Shown: positions 38,530 to 47,702 of the stretch, in pieces | Layout of the letters: each line of letters begins with the position of its first letter | Numbering within the stretch: position 1 is the first letter of the stretch | Source of the DNA: Pseudomonas deceptionensis | GTDB lineage: Bacteria > Pseudomonadota > Gammaproteobacteria > Pseudomonadales > Pseudomonadaceae | Length of the DNA: 64,000 nucleotides | Direction: 5' to 3' | Assembly (NCBI RefSeq): GCF_900106095.1 | Contig: NZ_FNUD01000002.1 | Coordinates: 2,253,501-2,317,500, forward strand | Notes under the pieces: generated by a model | What the model saw: only the letters and a program-made list of their open reading frames with translations | Database searches by the model: none | What the model was told of the DNA's origin: nothing | Position numbers and translations under genes: made by a program

Positions 38530-39519
38530 ATGCAGGCGCAATTGATCGCGCTCGATTGGGGGACTACCTCCCTTCGTGCTTATTTACTCGGCCCCGCCGG
38601 GCAGGTGCTGAAAATGCGCTCGCTGGCCTGCGGGATCATGCAGCTACCGGGCACCCCCCGGTTCGTTGCCGGTCACTGGTGCACTGACGGCTTTGAATTG
38701 GCCTTCGATGATGCATGCGGCGACTGGCTGCAGGCGGACCCCGACCTTCCGGTGATCGCCTGTGGCATGGTCGGCAGCGCTCAAGGCTGGTGCGAAGCCC
38801 CTTACCGCGAAACTCCCGCCAGCCTCCCGGCATTGAGCACCGCTTTGCAGGCCGTTCGCAGTGTGCACGGTGTCGATGTGCACATCGTCCCCGGCGTGAT
38901 TGAGCACTCGACCTTGCCCAACGTGATGCGCGGCGAAGAAACCCAGGTCCTGGGCATCCTGCGCACCCATCCTCATCTCAACGATTGCCTGATCGGCCTG
39001 CCGGGCAGCCATTCCAAATGGGTGCAGGTGCAGGACAGCTGCCTGGTGCATTTCGATACCTTCATGACCGGCGAGCTATACGCTGCTGTCTGCGAACACA
39101 CAATCCTGGGCCGTACCCAGCAACCAACTGCGCAGTTTGACGCGTCGTCATTTGAACGTGGCGTGGAGGTGGCGTTGTCGGCGGTGGGTCAGCTCGGGCC
39201 GCTGTCGACCTTGTTCAGTGCCCGCACCCTGGGCCTGACCGGGCAACTGAGCCCCACACAGCAGCCCGACTATGTGTCCGGCCTGTTGATTGGCCATGAG
39301 CTGTCAGCGTTGAGTACTGCGCTGCGTCAACGCCTGGACGGGCAACCGCTGCCCGCGATCATTCTGATCGGCAACACCCAACTATGTGAGCGTTACCAGC
39401 GAGCGCTGGGCGCCTGCGGGTTTGCCGATGTGAGCCTGGCAGAGCAGGCCACCGAACAGGGTTTATGGCACCTGGCCCAAGCGGCGGGGTTACTCCAACA
39501 CACTCAACTGGAGGGCTGA
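38530..39519 (+). CDS. dgoK: 2-dehydro-3-deoxygalactonokinase
   Basis: Phosphorylates 2-keto-3-deoxygalactonate at C6, the second step after galactonate dehydration. It has 329 residues. The N-terminal ATP-site segment LIALDWGTTSLRAYLL, ACGMVGSAQGW near residue 78 and GLPGSHSKWVQV near residue 155 are DgoK-type. AGGTGAAG precedes the ATG. The stop is separated from dgoA by a single base. Confidence 0.94.
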   Translation: MQAQLIALDWGTTSLRAYLLGPAGQVLKMRSLACGIMQLPGTPRFVAGHWCTDGFELAFDDACGDWLQADPDLPVIACGMVGSAQGWCEAPYRETPASLPALSTALQAVRSVHGVDVHIVPGVIEHSTLPNVMRGEETQVLGILRTHPHLNDCLIGLPGSHSKWVQVQDSCLVHFDTFMTGELYAAVCEHTILGRTQQPTAQFDASSFERGVEVALSAVGQLGPLSTLFSARTLGLTGQLSPTQQPDYVSGLLIGHELSALSTALRQRLDGQPLPAIILIGNTQLCERYQRALGACGFADVSLAEQATEQGLWHLAQAAGLLQHTQLEG

Positions 39520-39520
39520 G

Positions 39521-40150
39521 ATGCTCAAGCAAGCACTGGCACAAAACGGATTGATCGCCATCCTGCGGGGGCTGCGGCCACAAGAGGCCCAGGCCATTGG
39601 CAAGGTGCTGTATGACGCGGGCTTTCGCACCCTGGAAGTCCCGCTCAATTCCCCTGAGCCCTATCAAAGCATCCGCATATTGCGCGACAGCTTGCCCGCC
39701 GACTGCCTGGTGGGCGCGGGCACGGTCCTGACACCTGAGCAGGTGGAGTTGGTCAAGGCTGCGGGCGGGCAGGTGATTGTGATGCCCCACAGCGACCCCA
39801 AAGTGCTGCGGGCGGCCAAGGCCGCTGGCTTGTACTTGTCGCCGGGAGTTGCCACGCCCACCGAAGCCTTTGCCGCACTGGCCGAAGGCGCCGATGTGCT
39901 GAAGATGTTCCCGGCCGAGCAAATGGGCCCGGCCGTGGTCAAGGCCTGGCTGGCGGTGCTGCCTGCCGGTACCTTGCTGATCCCGGTTGGCGGGATTACC
40001 CCGGACAACATGCAGGTGTTTGTGGATGCCGGTGTATCCGGTTTCGGTCTGGGCTCGGGGTTGTTCAAGCCCGGTCTGAGCCCGGCTGACGTGGCGGTTC
40101 GCGCCAAGGCCTATGTGCACGCCTGGAACACCCGGCGTCAGGCCAACTGA
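39521..40150 (+). CDS. dgoA: 2-dehydro-3-deoxy-6-phosphogalactonate aldolase
   Basis: Splits KDPGal to pyruvate and glyceraldehyde 3-phosphate. It has 209 residues, a class I TIM-barrel aldolase. [10 protein letters not shown] and [15 protein letters not shown] near residue 36 carry the catalytic glutamate, [11 protein letters not shown] follows, and the Schiff-base lysine is expected in [13 protein letters not shown] (about 126). E. coli-type DgoA has the same length. dgoD follows after 40 bases. Confidence 0.94.
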   Translation: MLKQALAQNGLIAILRGLRPQEAQAIGKVLYDAGFRTLEVPLNSPEPYQSIRILRDSLPADCLVGAGTVLTPEQVELVKAAGGQVIVMPHSDPKVLRAAKAAGLYLSPGVATPTEAFAALAEGADVLKMFPAEQMGPAVVKAWLAVLPAGTLLIPVGGITPDNMQVFVDAGVSGFGLGSGLFKPGLSPADVAVRAKAYVHAWNTRRQAN

Positions 40151-40190
40151 CTGGCGCTGTGGCGCCCCATCGAACAAGAGAGATAACACG

Positions 40191-41339
40191 ATGAAAATTA
40201 CCAAGTTGACCACCTACCTGGTTCCGCCGCGCTGGCTGTTCCTGAAGATCGAAACCGATGAAGGCGTAACCGGCTGGGGCGAACCCGTGGTCGAAGGCCG
40301 TGCCCACACCGTAGCCACCGCGGTGGATGAGCTGTCGGATTACTTGATAGGCAAAGACCCGCGCAATATCGAAGACATCTGGACCGTGCTCTACCGCGGC
40401 GGTTTTTACCGTGGCGGGGCGGTGCACATGAGTGCCCTGGCCGGTATCGACCAGGCCCTGTGGGATATCAAGGGCAAGGCGTTGGGCGTGTCGGTCAGCG
40501 ATCTGCTGGGCGGCCAGGTGCGGGACAAGATCCGGGTGTACTCGTGGATCGGCGGCGACCGCCCGGCCGACACCGCCAGGGCGGCCAAAGAGGCTGTCAG
40601 CCGGGGCTTCACCGCGATAAAAATGAACGGCACCGAAGAGCTGCAATTTGTCGACAGCTTTGAAAAGGTCGACCTGGCGCTGGCTAACGTCGCCGCCGTG
40701 CGTGATGCGGTGGGGCCGAATGTCGGCATCGGCGTGGACTTCCATGGTCGCGTGCACAAGCCGATGGCCAAAGTGCTGATGAAAGAGCTGGACCCGTACA
40801 AGCTGATGTTTATCGAAGAGCCGGTGCTCAGCGAAAACTACGAAGCGCTCAAAGAGCTGGCGCCGTTGACCAGTACCCCGATTGCCCTGGGTGAGCGGCT
40901 GTTTTCACGCTGGGACTTCAAGCGTGTACTCAGCGAAGGTTATGTCGACATCATCCAGCCGGATGCGTCCCATGCTGGCGGCATTACCGAAACCCGCAAG
41001 ATTGCCAACATGGCCGAGGCCTACGACGTGGCGCTGGCCTTGCACTGCCCGCTGGGGCCGATTGCGCTGGCCGCCTGCCTGCAGCTGGATGCGGTGTGCT
41101 ACAACGCGTTTATCCAGGAGCAAAGCCTGGGTATCCATTACAACGAAAGCAACGACCTGCTCGACTACGTCAAAGACCCATCGGTGTTCGATTACGACAA
41201 GGGTTTCGTCAAAATCCCCAACGGCCCGGGCCTGGGGATCGAGATCAACGAAGAGTATGTGCAGGAGCGCGCGCTGATTGGTCACCGCTGGCGTAACCCG
41301 ATCTGGCGCCATGCCGATGGCAGTTTTGCCGAGTGGTAA
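40191..41339 (+). CDS. dgoD: D-galactonate dehydratase
   Basis: An enolase-superfamily enzyme that dehydrates D-galactonate. It starts at ATG 40191 behind AGAGAG, giving 382 residues, the family length. Metal ligands and acid/base residues are visible: the aspartate in [11 protein letters not shown] (about 183; with the histidine two residues on), the glutamates in FIEEPVL and ALGERLF, and the histidine in [13 protein letters not shown]. These match galactonate dehydratase rather than the mannonate or rhamnonate types. Confidence 0.95.
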   Translation: MKITKLTTYLVPPRWLFLKIETDEGVTGWGEPVVEGRAHTVATAVDELSDYLIGKDPRNIEDIWTVLYRGGFYRGGAVHMSALAGIDQALWDIKGKALGVSVSDLLGGQVRDKIRVYSWIGGDRPADTARAAKEAVSRGFTAIKMNGTEELQFVDSFEKVDLALANVAAVRDAVGPNVGIGVDFHGRVHKPMAKVLMKELDPYKLMFIEEPVLSENYEALKELAPLTSTPIALGERLFSRWDFKRVLSEGYVDIIQPDASHAGGITETRKIANMAEAYDVALALHCPLGPIALAACLQLDAVCYNAFIQEQSLGIHYNESNDLLDYVKDPSVFDYDKGFVKIPNGPGLGIEINEEYVQERALIGHRWRNPIWRHADGSFAEW

Positions 41340-41348
41340 TGCCACTTA

Positions 41349-41440
41349 TGTAGCCGCTGCCGCAGTCTGCGAAAAGGGTCGAAGGCCCTTCAAAAACAGG
41401 GTTGCTCCGCAACCCATCGCAGCCTTCGGCAGCGGCTACA
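41349..41440. repeat. REP pair (GTAGCCGCTGCCG type, diverged)
   Basis: TGTAGCCGCTGCCGCAG at 41349 and CTTCGGCAGCGGCTACA ending 41440, with two further small hairpins (GGGTCGAAGGCCC and GGGTTGCTCCGCAACCC) inside. It lies between dgoD and the transporter. Confidence 0.85.
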
Positions 41441-41478
41441 GGTGTTCTTCACGACCTCAACAATCATAAAAAAGAGGC

Positions 41479-42795
41479 ATGCCCATGTCATCTGCAAGCA
41501 CTGTCGCGCCCGCGATTTTAGTGGCGCCTAGCCGCAAGCGTTTTTTCATCATGGTTCTGTTGTTTATCACCGTGGTGATCAACTACCTGGACCGCAGCAA
41601 CCTGTCGATTGCCGCTCCCGCCCTGACCACCGATCTGGGGCTGGACCCGGTACATGTCGGGCTGATTTTCTCGGCCTTCGGCTGGACCTACGCCGCCATG
41701 CAAATCCCCGGCGGCTGGCTGGTGGATCGGGTGCCACCGCGCATTCTCTACAGCGTCGCCTTGTTGCTGTGGTCGATAGCCACGGTGATGCTCGGCTTTG
41801 CGGCAAGCTTTATCGCCCTGTTCGTGTTGCGCATGGCGGTGGGCGCGCTGGAGGCCCCGGCCTACCCGATCAACAGCCGCGTAGTGACCACCTGGTTCCC
41901 CGAGCGTGAGCGCGCCACGGCCATTGGCTTCTACACCTCCGGGCAGTTTGTGGGGCTGGCGTTTCTGACCCCGGTACTGGCGTGGTTGCAGCACCAATGG
42001 GGCTGGCACATGGTGTTCGTCACCACCGGTGCGGTGGGGATTATCTGGGCCGCGATCTGGTATGCGGTGTACCGCGAGCCGCGTGACTTCAAGGGTGTCA
42101 ACCAGGCGGAAATCAACCTGATCGCCGAAGGCGGCGGGCTGGTGGATATCCAGACCCAGACCGCCAAGCGCAAGTCGCCGTTCAGCTGGCTGGACCTGGG
42201 CATCGTGCTCAGCAAGCGCAAGCTGTGGGGTATTTACCTGGGGCAGTTTTGCCTGAACTCGACGTTGTGGTTTTTCCTGACCTGGTTCCCGACCTACCTG
42301 GTGAAATACCGCGGCATGGACTTCATCAAGTCCGGCTTGCTGGCTTCGCTGCCGTTCCTGGCCGCCTTTGTCGGTGTGTTGTGTTCGGGGTTCTTCTCCG
42401 ACTGGCTGATTCGCCGCGGTTACTCGGTGGGCTTTGCCCGCAAGCTGCCGATCATTGGCGGGCTGCTGATTTCGACGTCGATCATTGGCGCCAACTTTGT
42501 CGACTCGACGCCGCTGGTGATTGCGTTCCTGGCGCTGGCGTTTTTCGGTAACGGGCTGGCGTCGATCACCTGGTCGCTGGTGTCGACGCTGGCCCCGGCG
42601 CGCCTGCTGGGCCTGACGGGAGGGGTGTTCAACTTTATCGGCAACCTGTCGGCGATTACGACGCCGATCGTGATTGGCTTTTTGGCCACCGGCGACTCAT
42701 TCGCCCCGGCAATCACCTACATTTCGGTGCTGGCGCTGCTGGGTGCGCTGTCCTACATCTTGCTGGTGGGCAAGGTCGAACGGATCGAACTGTAG
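41479..42795 (+). CDS. MFS anion:cation symporter, galactonate transporter type
   Basis: A 438-residue inner-membrane transporter of the ACS family (DgoT, GudP, phthalate types), with twelve hydrophobic segments. VVINYLDRSNLSIAAP near residue 35 and FGWTYAAMQIPGGWLVDR near residue 70 are the family signature. ATG 41479 and ATG 41485 are both possible; GAGG precedes them. Position between dgoD and the regulator suggests uptake of D-galactonate or a close hexonate. Confidence 0.9.
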   Translation: MPMSSASTVAPAILVAPSRKRFFIMVLLFITVVINYLDRSNLSIAAPALTTDLGLDPVHVGLIFSAFGWTYAAMQIPGGWLVDRVPPRILYSVALLLWSIATVMLGFAASFIALFVLRMAVGALEAPAYPINSRVVTTWFPERERATAIGFYTSGQFVGLAFLTPVLAWLQHQWGWHMVFVTTGAVGIIWAAIWYAVYREPRDFKGVNQAEINLIAEGGGLVDIQTQTAKRKSPFSWLDLGIVLSKRKLWGIYLGQFCLNSTLWFFLTWFPTYLVKYRGMDFIKSGLLASLPFLAAFVGVLCSGFFSDWLIRRGYSVGFARKLPIIGGLLISTSIIGANFVDSTPLVIAFLALAFFGNGLASITWSLVSTLAPARLLGLTGGVFNFIGNLSAITTPIVIGFLATGDSFAPAITYISVLALLGALSYILLVGKVERIEL

Positions 42796-42861
42796 AAGTC
42801 AGCCCGCCGGGCGACCATAATGCTGCCCGGTTCTCCCCCCCTCTCAATGGAAAGGCTGGCT

Positions 42862-43647
42862 ATGCAGGACGACTCCACAAAAATCGCACCGACCGGTACT
42901 CAAACCTTGCTCCGCGGGCTGGCGGTGGTGCAGGCCGTGGCCAATGGCGCGCGTGACCTCAAGGACATCGCTCGGGTGATAGGGACCACGCGCAGCACTA
43001 CGCACCGTCTGGCCAGTTGCCTGGTGGATGAGCGTTACCTGCGGGTGTTGCCAAAAGTGGGGTATCTGCTGGGGCCAAAACTGATCGAGCTGGGTTTTCA
43101 GGCGCGTGAAGAGTTGCCGCTGGTGACGCTGGCGGGGCCGTATCTGGACGGGTTGTCGGTGTTGACCGGCGACACCATTCATTTGGCGGTGCGTGAGGAT
43201 GATGAGGTGCTGTACCTGCACAAGAACCCGGGGCGCAATGGCCCGGAAATGCGTTCGCGGGTAGGGCATCGCATGCCTCTGGCGCGTACCGGCATCGGCA
43301 AGGCGATGTTGCTGGATGCGCCGGTGGGGGAGTGGCGGCGCCTGTATGAGGCCAGCCATCCTGCCGATGGCAAAAACCTGCAGTGGCCAGAGCATCAGGA
43401 AGTGTCGTGGGAGCAGTTCGAAGAGCGCATGCGCAGCTATGTAGCAGGCGGCTATGCGTTTGATCTGGAGGACAACGAACCGTCGATCCGTTGTGTGGCG
43501 GCGCCGATACGCGATGCCAGCCGCAAAATCGTGGCTGCCATCAGTATCGCCAGTACCGTGCCTTACATGTCACTGGAGAAAATGACCGGTTTGATCCCGG
43601 TCATTACCCATGCAGCGCAACAGATATCGGCAGAGCTGGGGGGCTAA
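42862..43647 (+). CDS. IclR-family regulator of the galactonate cluster
   Basis: A 261-residue regulator from ATG 42862 (AAAGG upstream): winged helix at about 10-75 (LLRGLAVVQAV, DIARVIGTTRSTTHRLASCL) and an effector domain with GDTIHLAVREDDEVLYLHK and the typical PLARTGIGKAMLLD. IclR proteins bind sugar acids or aromatic acids and usually repress. The twin promoter-operators upstream of the SDR and dgoK genes are its obvious candidate targets. The E. coli galactonate regulator DgoR is of another family (GntR). Confidence 0.9.
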   Translation: MQDDSTKIAPTGTQTLLRGLAVVQAVANGARDLKDIARVIGTTRSTTHRLASCLVDERYLRVLPKVGYLLGPKLIELGFQAREELPLVTLAGPYLDGLSVLTGDTIHLAVREDDEVLYLHKNPGRNGPEMRSRVGHRMPLARTGIGKAMLLDAPVGEWRRLYEASHPADGKNLQWPEHQEVSWEQFEERMRSYVAGGYAFDLEDNEPSIRCVAAPIRDASRKIVAAISIASTVPYMSLEKMTGLIPVITHAAQQISAELGG

Positions 43648-43653
43648 GCCCGA

Positions 43654-43677
43654 CCAGGCTCCCACAGAGGAGCCTGG
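43654..43677. terminator. Convergent hairpin between iclR and adh
   Basis: CCAGGCTCC, CACAGA, GGAGCCTGG: a perfect 9-bp stem in the 37-base gap of two converging genes. No T-run; it resembles a fragment of a REP sequence. Confidence 0.55.
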
Positions 43678-43684
43678 CCAGTTT

Positions 43685-44749
43685 TCAGGCCTTCAGCGTT
43701 TTCATGTCGATCACGAAGCGGTACTTCACATCGCCTTTGACCACACGCTCAAAGGCTTCGTTGATGTTTTTGATGTCGAGCATTTCGATGTCGCAGGTGA
43801 TGCCGTGCTCGGCGCTGAAGTCGAGCATTTCCTGGGTTTCGGCAATGCCGCCAATCAACGAACCGGCCAGTACGCGGCGCTTGAACACCAGGTTGAAGGC
43901 GTTCAGTGCCGGCTCGACCGGTTCGATCAGGCCGACCAGAATGTGTACGCCGTCAAACGTCAGGGTTTCGAGGTACGGGTTCAAGTCGTGCGGCACCGGA
44001 ATGGTGTCCAGCAGGAAGTTGAAGGTACCGGCCGCGGCTTTCATCTGTTCGTCATCAGTGGACACGATCACGTGGTCGGCACCTTGACGGTAGGCTTCTT
44101 CGGCCTTGGCCTGGGAGCGTGTGAACAGGGTAACTTCCGCGCCCATGGCCTTGGCGAACTTGATGCCCATGTGGCCCAGACCGCCCATGCCCAGAATCCC
44201 GACCTTGTCGCCCGGCTCAACACCGTAATGAACCAGTGGCGAGTAGGTGGTGATGCCGGCACATAGCAGTGGAGCGGCGCTGGCCGGGTCGAGGTTTTTC
44301 GGGATGCTCAGCACGAAGTGTTCGCTGACAACCATATTGTTCGAGTAGCCACCCATGGTCAGGGTGCCGTCGATGCGGTCCGGGCTGGCGTAGGTTTGGG
44401 TCATGCCTTCCAGGCAGTATTGCTCCAGGTCTTCCTTGCAGGCCGAACAGGTGCGGCACGAATCGACCATGCAGCCCACACCGACCAGATCTCCGACCTT
44501 GTGCTTGGTGACTTTGTCGCCAATGGCCGTCACCTTGCCAACGATTTCATGGCCGGGCATCAGCGGATAAGTCGCGAAGCCCCAGTCATTGCGTGCCTGG
44601 TGGATGTCGGAGTGGCAAACGCCGCAGTACAGCACTTCGATGGCAACGTCGTCCGGGCGCGGGGCGCGGCGGTTGAACTGCATGGGCGCCAAAGGGGCCT
44701 TGGCATTCTGAGCGGCATAACCGATAGCGTTGTAGGTGACATTGGACAT
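43685..44749 (-). CDS. Zinc-dependent alcohol dehydrogenase, YahK/cinnamyl type
   Basis: A medium-chain NADP(H)-type dehydrogenase/aldehyde reductase of 354 residues, started at ATG 44749 behind GAGG; the frame continues upstream into the AraC gene region and is cut there. The catalytic zinc site is CGVCHSDIHQARNDWG (about 40), then GHEIVGKV. The structural zinc cysteines are in CMVDSCRTCSACKEDLEQYC, and the cofactor motif is GMGGLGHMGIKFA (about 185). It is divergent from the AraC gene, its probable regulator. Confidence 0.92.
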   Translation of the reverse strand: MSNVTYNAIGYAAQNAKAPLAPMQFNRRAPRPDDVAIEVLYCGVCHSDIHQARNDWGFATYPLMPGHEIVGKVTAIGDKVTKHKVGDLVGVGCMVDSCRTCSACKEDLEQYCLEGMTQTYASPDRIDGTLTMGGYSNNMVVSEHFVLSIPKNLDPASAAPLLCAGITTYSPLVHYGVEPGDKVGILGMGGLGHMGIKFAKAMGAEVTLFTRSQAKAEEAYRQGADHVIVSTDDEQMKAAAGTFNFLLDTIPVPHDLNPYLETLTFDGVHILVGLIEPVEPALNAFNLVFKRRVLAGSLIGGIAETQEMLDFSAEHGITCDIEMLDIKNINEAFERVVKGDVKYRFVIDMKTLKA

Positions 44750-44929
44750 GGAAAACCTCGCGTAGCGTTGACTGTGAACAGGACGCAATTTTGCGCTTAC
44801 AAGTCTTTCAGGACTATGACGATTCCTCCGCCTGTCATGCCTATTACTCCGGAGTCCAGGGGGAAGTGTCGCTTTATTGACCAATTCTGCGAAGATGCGG
44901 CTGTCTATTCCTCTTGTGAACTTATCTCC

Positions 44930-45823
44930 ATGTTTTTGACTCGTCATCGCGATGAGAACGCCATGCTGGTGTCTCTGATCGAGCCACTGGCCACACAAAC
45001 CGGCTTTGTGTCGACTTTGCTGCCTGAAGTTCGCGTGGTTTCGGCGTGTCGGGTAGTGGCCCGGATGCCGCAGATTTATGAGCCTAGCCTAATGGTGATC
45101 GCCCAAGGCAGTAAGTTGGCCTATCTGGGGCAGCGCACGATGGAATACGGTGCCGGGCATTATCTGGTGCAGGCGCTGTCGGTGCCTTTTGAGTGTGAAA
45201 CCTTTGCCTCTGAAGACGCACCTTTGCTGGGCGTGGCCATCAGTATCGACCGGGCCGTATTGGGGGAGCTGGTACTGGCCATGGGGCTGGCCCCTGACCG
45301 CAGTGCCGTGGCACAGACGCCGGAGTCGATGACCTCGGCGGTTCTGGATGACGACATGCGCCAGGCGGTAGAGCGCCTGCTGCGCTGCCTGCATGACCCG
45401 CTGGAGTGCCGGATCATGGGCCAGGCGCGGTTGCGCGAAGTGCTGTTCGCGGCTTTACGCGGCCCGCAGGCGGGCGTGTTGCGGGCATTGGTCGAGCAGC
45501 AGGGGCAATTTGCGCGGGTGGCGGCGTCGTTGAGTCATTTGCATGAGCACTTTGCCGAGCCGCTGAATGTCGAGACGCTGGCCCGTTGCGCCAACATGAG
45601 CGCGTCGACCTTCCATGAGCATTTCAAGCGCAGCACCTTGCTGTCGCCGGTGCAGTACCTCAAGCGCCTGCGATTGCTGCGGGCCCAGCAATTGTTGTTG
45701 AGTGAAGGGTTGGGGGTGGCGCAGGTGGCGTTGCGGGTAGGCTATCAGAGCACGTCGCAGTTCAGCCGCGAGTACAAGCGCTACTTTGAGCGCAGCCCGG
45801 GGCATGAAGGGGTGGGGTGTTAA
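44930..45823 (+). CDS. AraC-family regulator (AraC_N type)
   Basis: A regulator with the AraC_N effector domain (about 30-170; VSACRVVARMPQIYEPSLMVIAQG given as VSACRVVARMP and PSLMVIAQGSK) and a C-terminal pair of helix-turn-helices (LNVETLARCANMSASTFHEHFK and VALRVGYQSTSQFSREYKRYF, each recognisable). I chose ATG 44930 (297 residues); ATG 44816 and ATG 44963 are also in frame, and none has a strong ribosome site. It is divergent from the alcohol dehydrogenase, a pairing common in pseudomonads, where the regulator answers aldehydes or alcohols. Confidence 0.86.
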   Translation: MFLTRHRDENAMLVSLIEPLATQTGFVSTLLPEVRVVSACRVVARMPQIYEPSLMVIAQGSKLAYLGQRTMEYGAGHYLVQALSVPFECETFASEDAPLLGVAISIDRAVLGELVLAMGLAPDRSAVAQTPESMTSAVLDDDMRQAVERLLRCLHDPLECRIMGQARLREVLFAALRGPQAGVLRALVEQQGQFARVAASLSHLHEHFAEPLNVETLARCANMSASTFHEHFKRSTLLSPVQYLKRLRLLRAQQLLLSEGLGVAQVALRVGYQSTSQFSREYKRYFERSPGHEGVGC

Positions 45824-45834
45824 CTGCCGGGTCA

Positions 45835-45864
45835 TAAAAAAGGCCCCCGAAGGAGCCTTTTTTT
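45835..45864. terminator. Convergent terminator araC/ETF-QO
   Basis: A-run, GGCCCCC, GAA, GGAGCC, T-run (one mismatch). It sits between two converging genes and has A/T runs on both sides. Confidence 0.85.
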
Positions 45865-45867
45865 GAC

Positions 45868-47532
45868 TTACATGTTCGGGTAAGTCGGACCGCCGCCACC
45901 TTCCGGGGTCACCCAGGTGATGTTCTGCGACGGGTCTTTGATGTCGCAGGTTTTGCAGTGAACGCAGTTTTGCGAGTTGATCTGGAAGCGTTTCTCGCCG
46001 CTTTCCTGAGTGATCACTTCGTATACGCCCGCCGGGCAGTAACGCTGTGCCGGCTCGTCGTAGAGCGGCAGGTTAACGCTGATCGGGATGCTGGCGTCAC
46101 GCAGCCTGAGGTGGCACGGCTGCTCTTCTTCATGGTTGGTGCTGGAGATGAACACCGAGCTGAGCTTGTCGAAGCTGAGCTTGCCGTCGGGTTTGGGGTA
46201 GTCGATCTTCTTGCAGTCCTTGGCCAGCTTCAGGCAAGCGTAGTCTGGCTTGGTGTCGTGCAGGGTGAACGGCAGTTTGCCGCCGAAGATGTTCTGATCC
46301 ATCCAGTTGAAGCCCGCGCCCATGATCGGGCCGAACTTGTGCATCGCCGGGCCGAAGTTACGGCTGGCGAACAGTTCGTCGAACAGCCAGCTGGCTTTGA
46401 ACGCCTCAACGTAGGTATTGAGTACGTCACCGCCTTCGGAGTCAGCGAGCAGCGAATCTGCTACAGCCTCTGCCGCCAGCATGCCGGACTTCATCGCCGT
46501 GTGGCTGCCCTTGATCTTGGCTACGTTCATGGTGCCCAGATCGCAACCGATCAGTGCGCCACCGTTGAAGACCATTTTTGGCAGGGAGTTCAGGCCGCCT
46601 TTTGCCAGGGCGCGGGCGCCGTAGCTGATGCGCTTGCCGCCTTCCAGGTACTGCTTGAGCACCGGGTGATGCTTGAGGCGCTGGAACTCGTCGAACGGCG
46701 ACAGGAAGGTGTTGCTGTAGGACAGGTCAACGATCAGGCCGACAACCACCTGGTTGTTTTCCAGGTGATACAGGAAAGAACCGCCGGTGTTTTCGCTGCT
46801 GATGATGTCCAGCGGCCAGCCGGCAGTGTGAACGACCAGGCCGGGTTGGTGCTTGGCTGGATCGATTTCCCAGATTTCCTTGAGGCCGATGCCGTAGTGC
46901 TGGCTGTCGGCGTCGCTGTCGAGCTTGAAGCGTTCGATCAGTTGCTTGCCAAGATGGCCGCGGCAGCCTTCGGCGAACAAGGTGTACTTGCCGCGCAGTT
47001 CCATGCCGGGGGTGTACAGGCCTTCTTTCGGGTTGCCTTCGCGGTCAACGCCCAGATCACCGGTGATGATCCCGCGGACTACGTTGTTTTCGTCGAACAG
47101 GACTTCTTGAGCAGCAAAGCCGGGGTAGATTTCTACGCCCAGGTTCTCGGCCTGTTGCGCCAACCAGCGACACAGGTTGCCCAGCGAGATGATGTAGTTG
47201 CCTTCGTTGTGCATGGTTTTAGGCACAAACAGGTCAGGCACCTTGGTCGCGGTGCTGTCGCTGCGCAGTACATAAATATCGTCGCGGGTAACCGGGGTGT
47301 TGAGCGGGGCGCCCAGCTCTTTCCAGTCCGGGAACAATTCGTTCAGGGCGCGGGGTTCAAACACCGCACCGGACAGAATGTGAGCACCGACTTCGGAGCC
47401 TTTTTCAACCACGCAGACGCTGATTTCTTTACCGGCTTCGGCGGCCTTCTGCTTTAAGCGGCAGGCGGCGGACAAACCGGCGGGGCCGGCGCCGACGATG
47501 ACCACGTCGAATTCCATGTACTCGCGTTCCAC
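45868..47532 (-). CDS. Electron-transfer flavoprotein-ubiquinone oxidoreductase
   Basis: Passes electrons from ETF, and so from acyl-CoA dehydrogenases, to ubiquinone. It has 554 residues with a GTG start at 47532 behind TAGGAG. The FAD motif is VVIVGAGPAGLSAACRL (about 9-25). Family segments include EGCRGHLGKQLIERF and YGIGLKEIWEI in the centre. The 4Fe-4S cysteines are at the C-terminus (CPAGVYE, then CVHCKTCDIKDP). It is divergent from etfBA; a promoter and a PsrA-like box lie in the gap. Confidence 0.96.
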   Translation of the reverse strand: MEREYMEFDVVIVGAGPAGLSAACRLKQKAAEAGKEISVCVVEKGSEVGAHILSGAVFEPRALNELFPDWKELGAPLNTPVTRDDIYVLRSDSTATKVPDLFVPKTMHNEGNYIISLGNLCRWLAQQAENLGVEIYPGFAAQEVLFDENNVVRGIITGDLGVDREGNPKEGLYTPGMELRGKYTLFAEGCRGHLGKQLIERFKLDSDADSQHYGIGLKEIWEIDPAKHQPGLVVHTAGWPLDIISSENTGGSFLYHLENNQVVVGLIVDLSYSNTFLSPFDEFQRLKHHPVLKQYLEGGKRISYGARALAKGGLNSLPKMVFNGGALIGCDLGTMNVAKIKGSHTAMKSGMLAAEAVADSLLADSEGGDVLNTYVEAFKASWLFDELFASRNFGPAMHKFGPIMGAGFNWMDQNIFGGKLPFTLHDTKPDYACLKLAKDCKKIDYPKPDGKLSFDKLSSVFISSTNHEEEQPCHLRLRDASIPISVNLPLYDEPAQRYCPAGVYEVITQESGEKRFQINSQNCVHCKTCDIKDPSQNITWVTPEGGGGPTYPNM

Positions 47533-47657
47533 AGGCTATCTCCTACTCAAGGCTCAACGGTGTTTTTCTAATTGGAGGTTTGGCGTTTCATCCATTATTC
47601 CCTCGGCTCGGGGCCGAAGACGCAATGGATGATGCACCGCTCTCTCTATGGGCGCGC

Positions 47658-47686
47658 ATTATATCTACACCACTGGCAGCGTCCAA
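47658..47686 (-). promoter_or_regulatory. Sigma-70 promoter of ETF-QO gene
   Basis: On the minus strand: TTGGAC, 17 bases, TATAAT. The -10 is perfect. The start of transcription would be near 47651, giving a leader of about 120 bases. Confidence 0.75.
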
Positions 47687-47688
47687 TA

Positions 47689-47702
47689 CAAACGTTTGTT
47701 TG
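47689..47702. promoter_or_regulatory. PsrA-type operator
   Basis: CAAAC, GTTT, GTTTG: fits the PsrA consensus (G/C)AAAC-N2-4-GTTT(G/C). It touches the -35 of the ETF-QO promoter. PsrA, a fatty-acid-sensing TetR regulator, is reported to control the etf genes of P. aeruginosa. The rest of the 550-base etf gap has a TTGACCG/CGGTCAA pair (47763-47787) and no credible gene. Confidence 0.65.

Noticed and set aside
45958..47457. 499-codon plus-strand frame
   Set aside because: Antisense shadow of the ETF-ubiquinone oxidoreductase gene.
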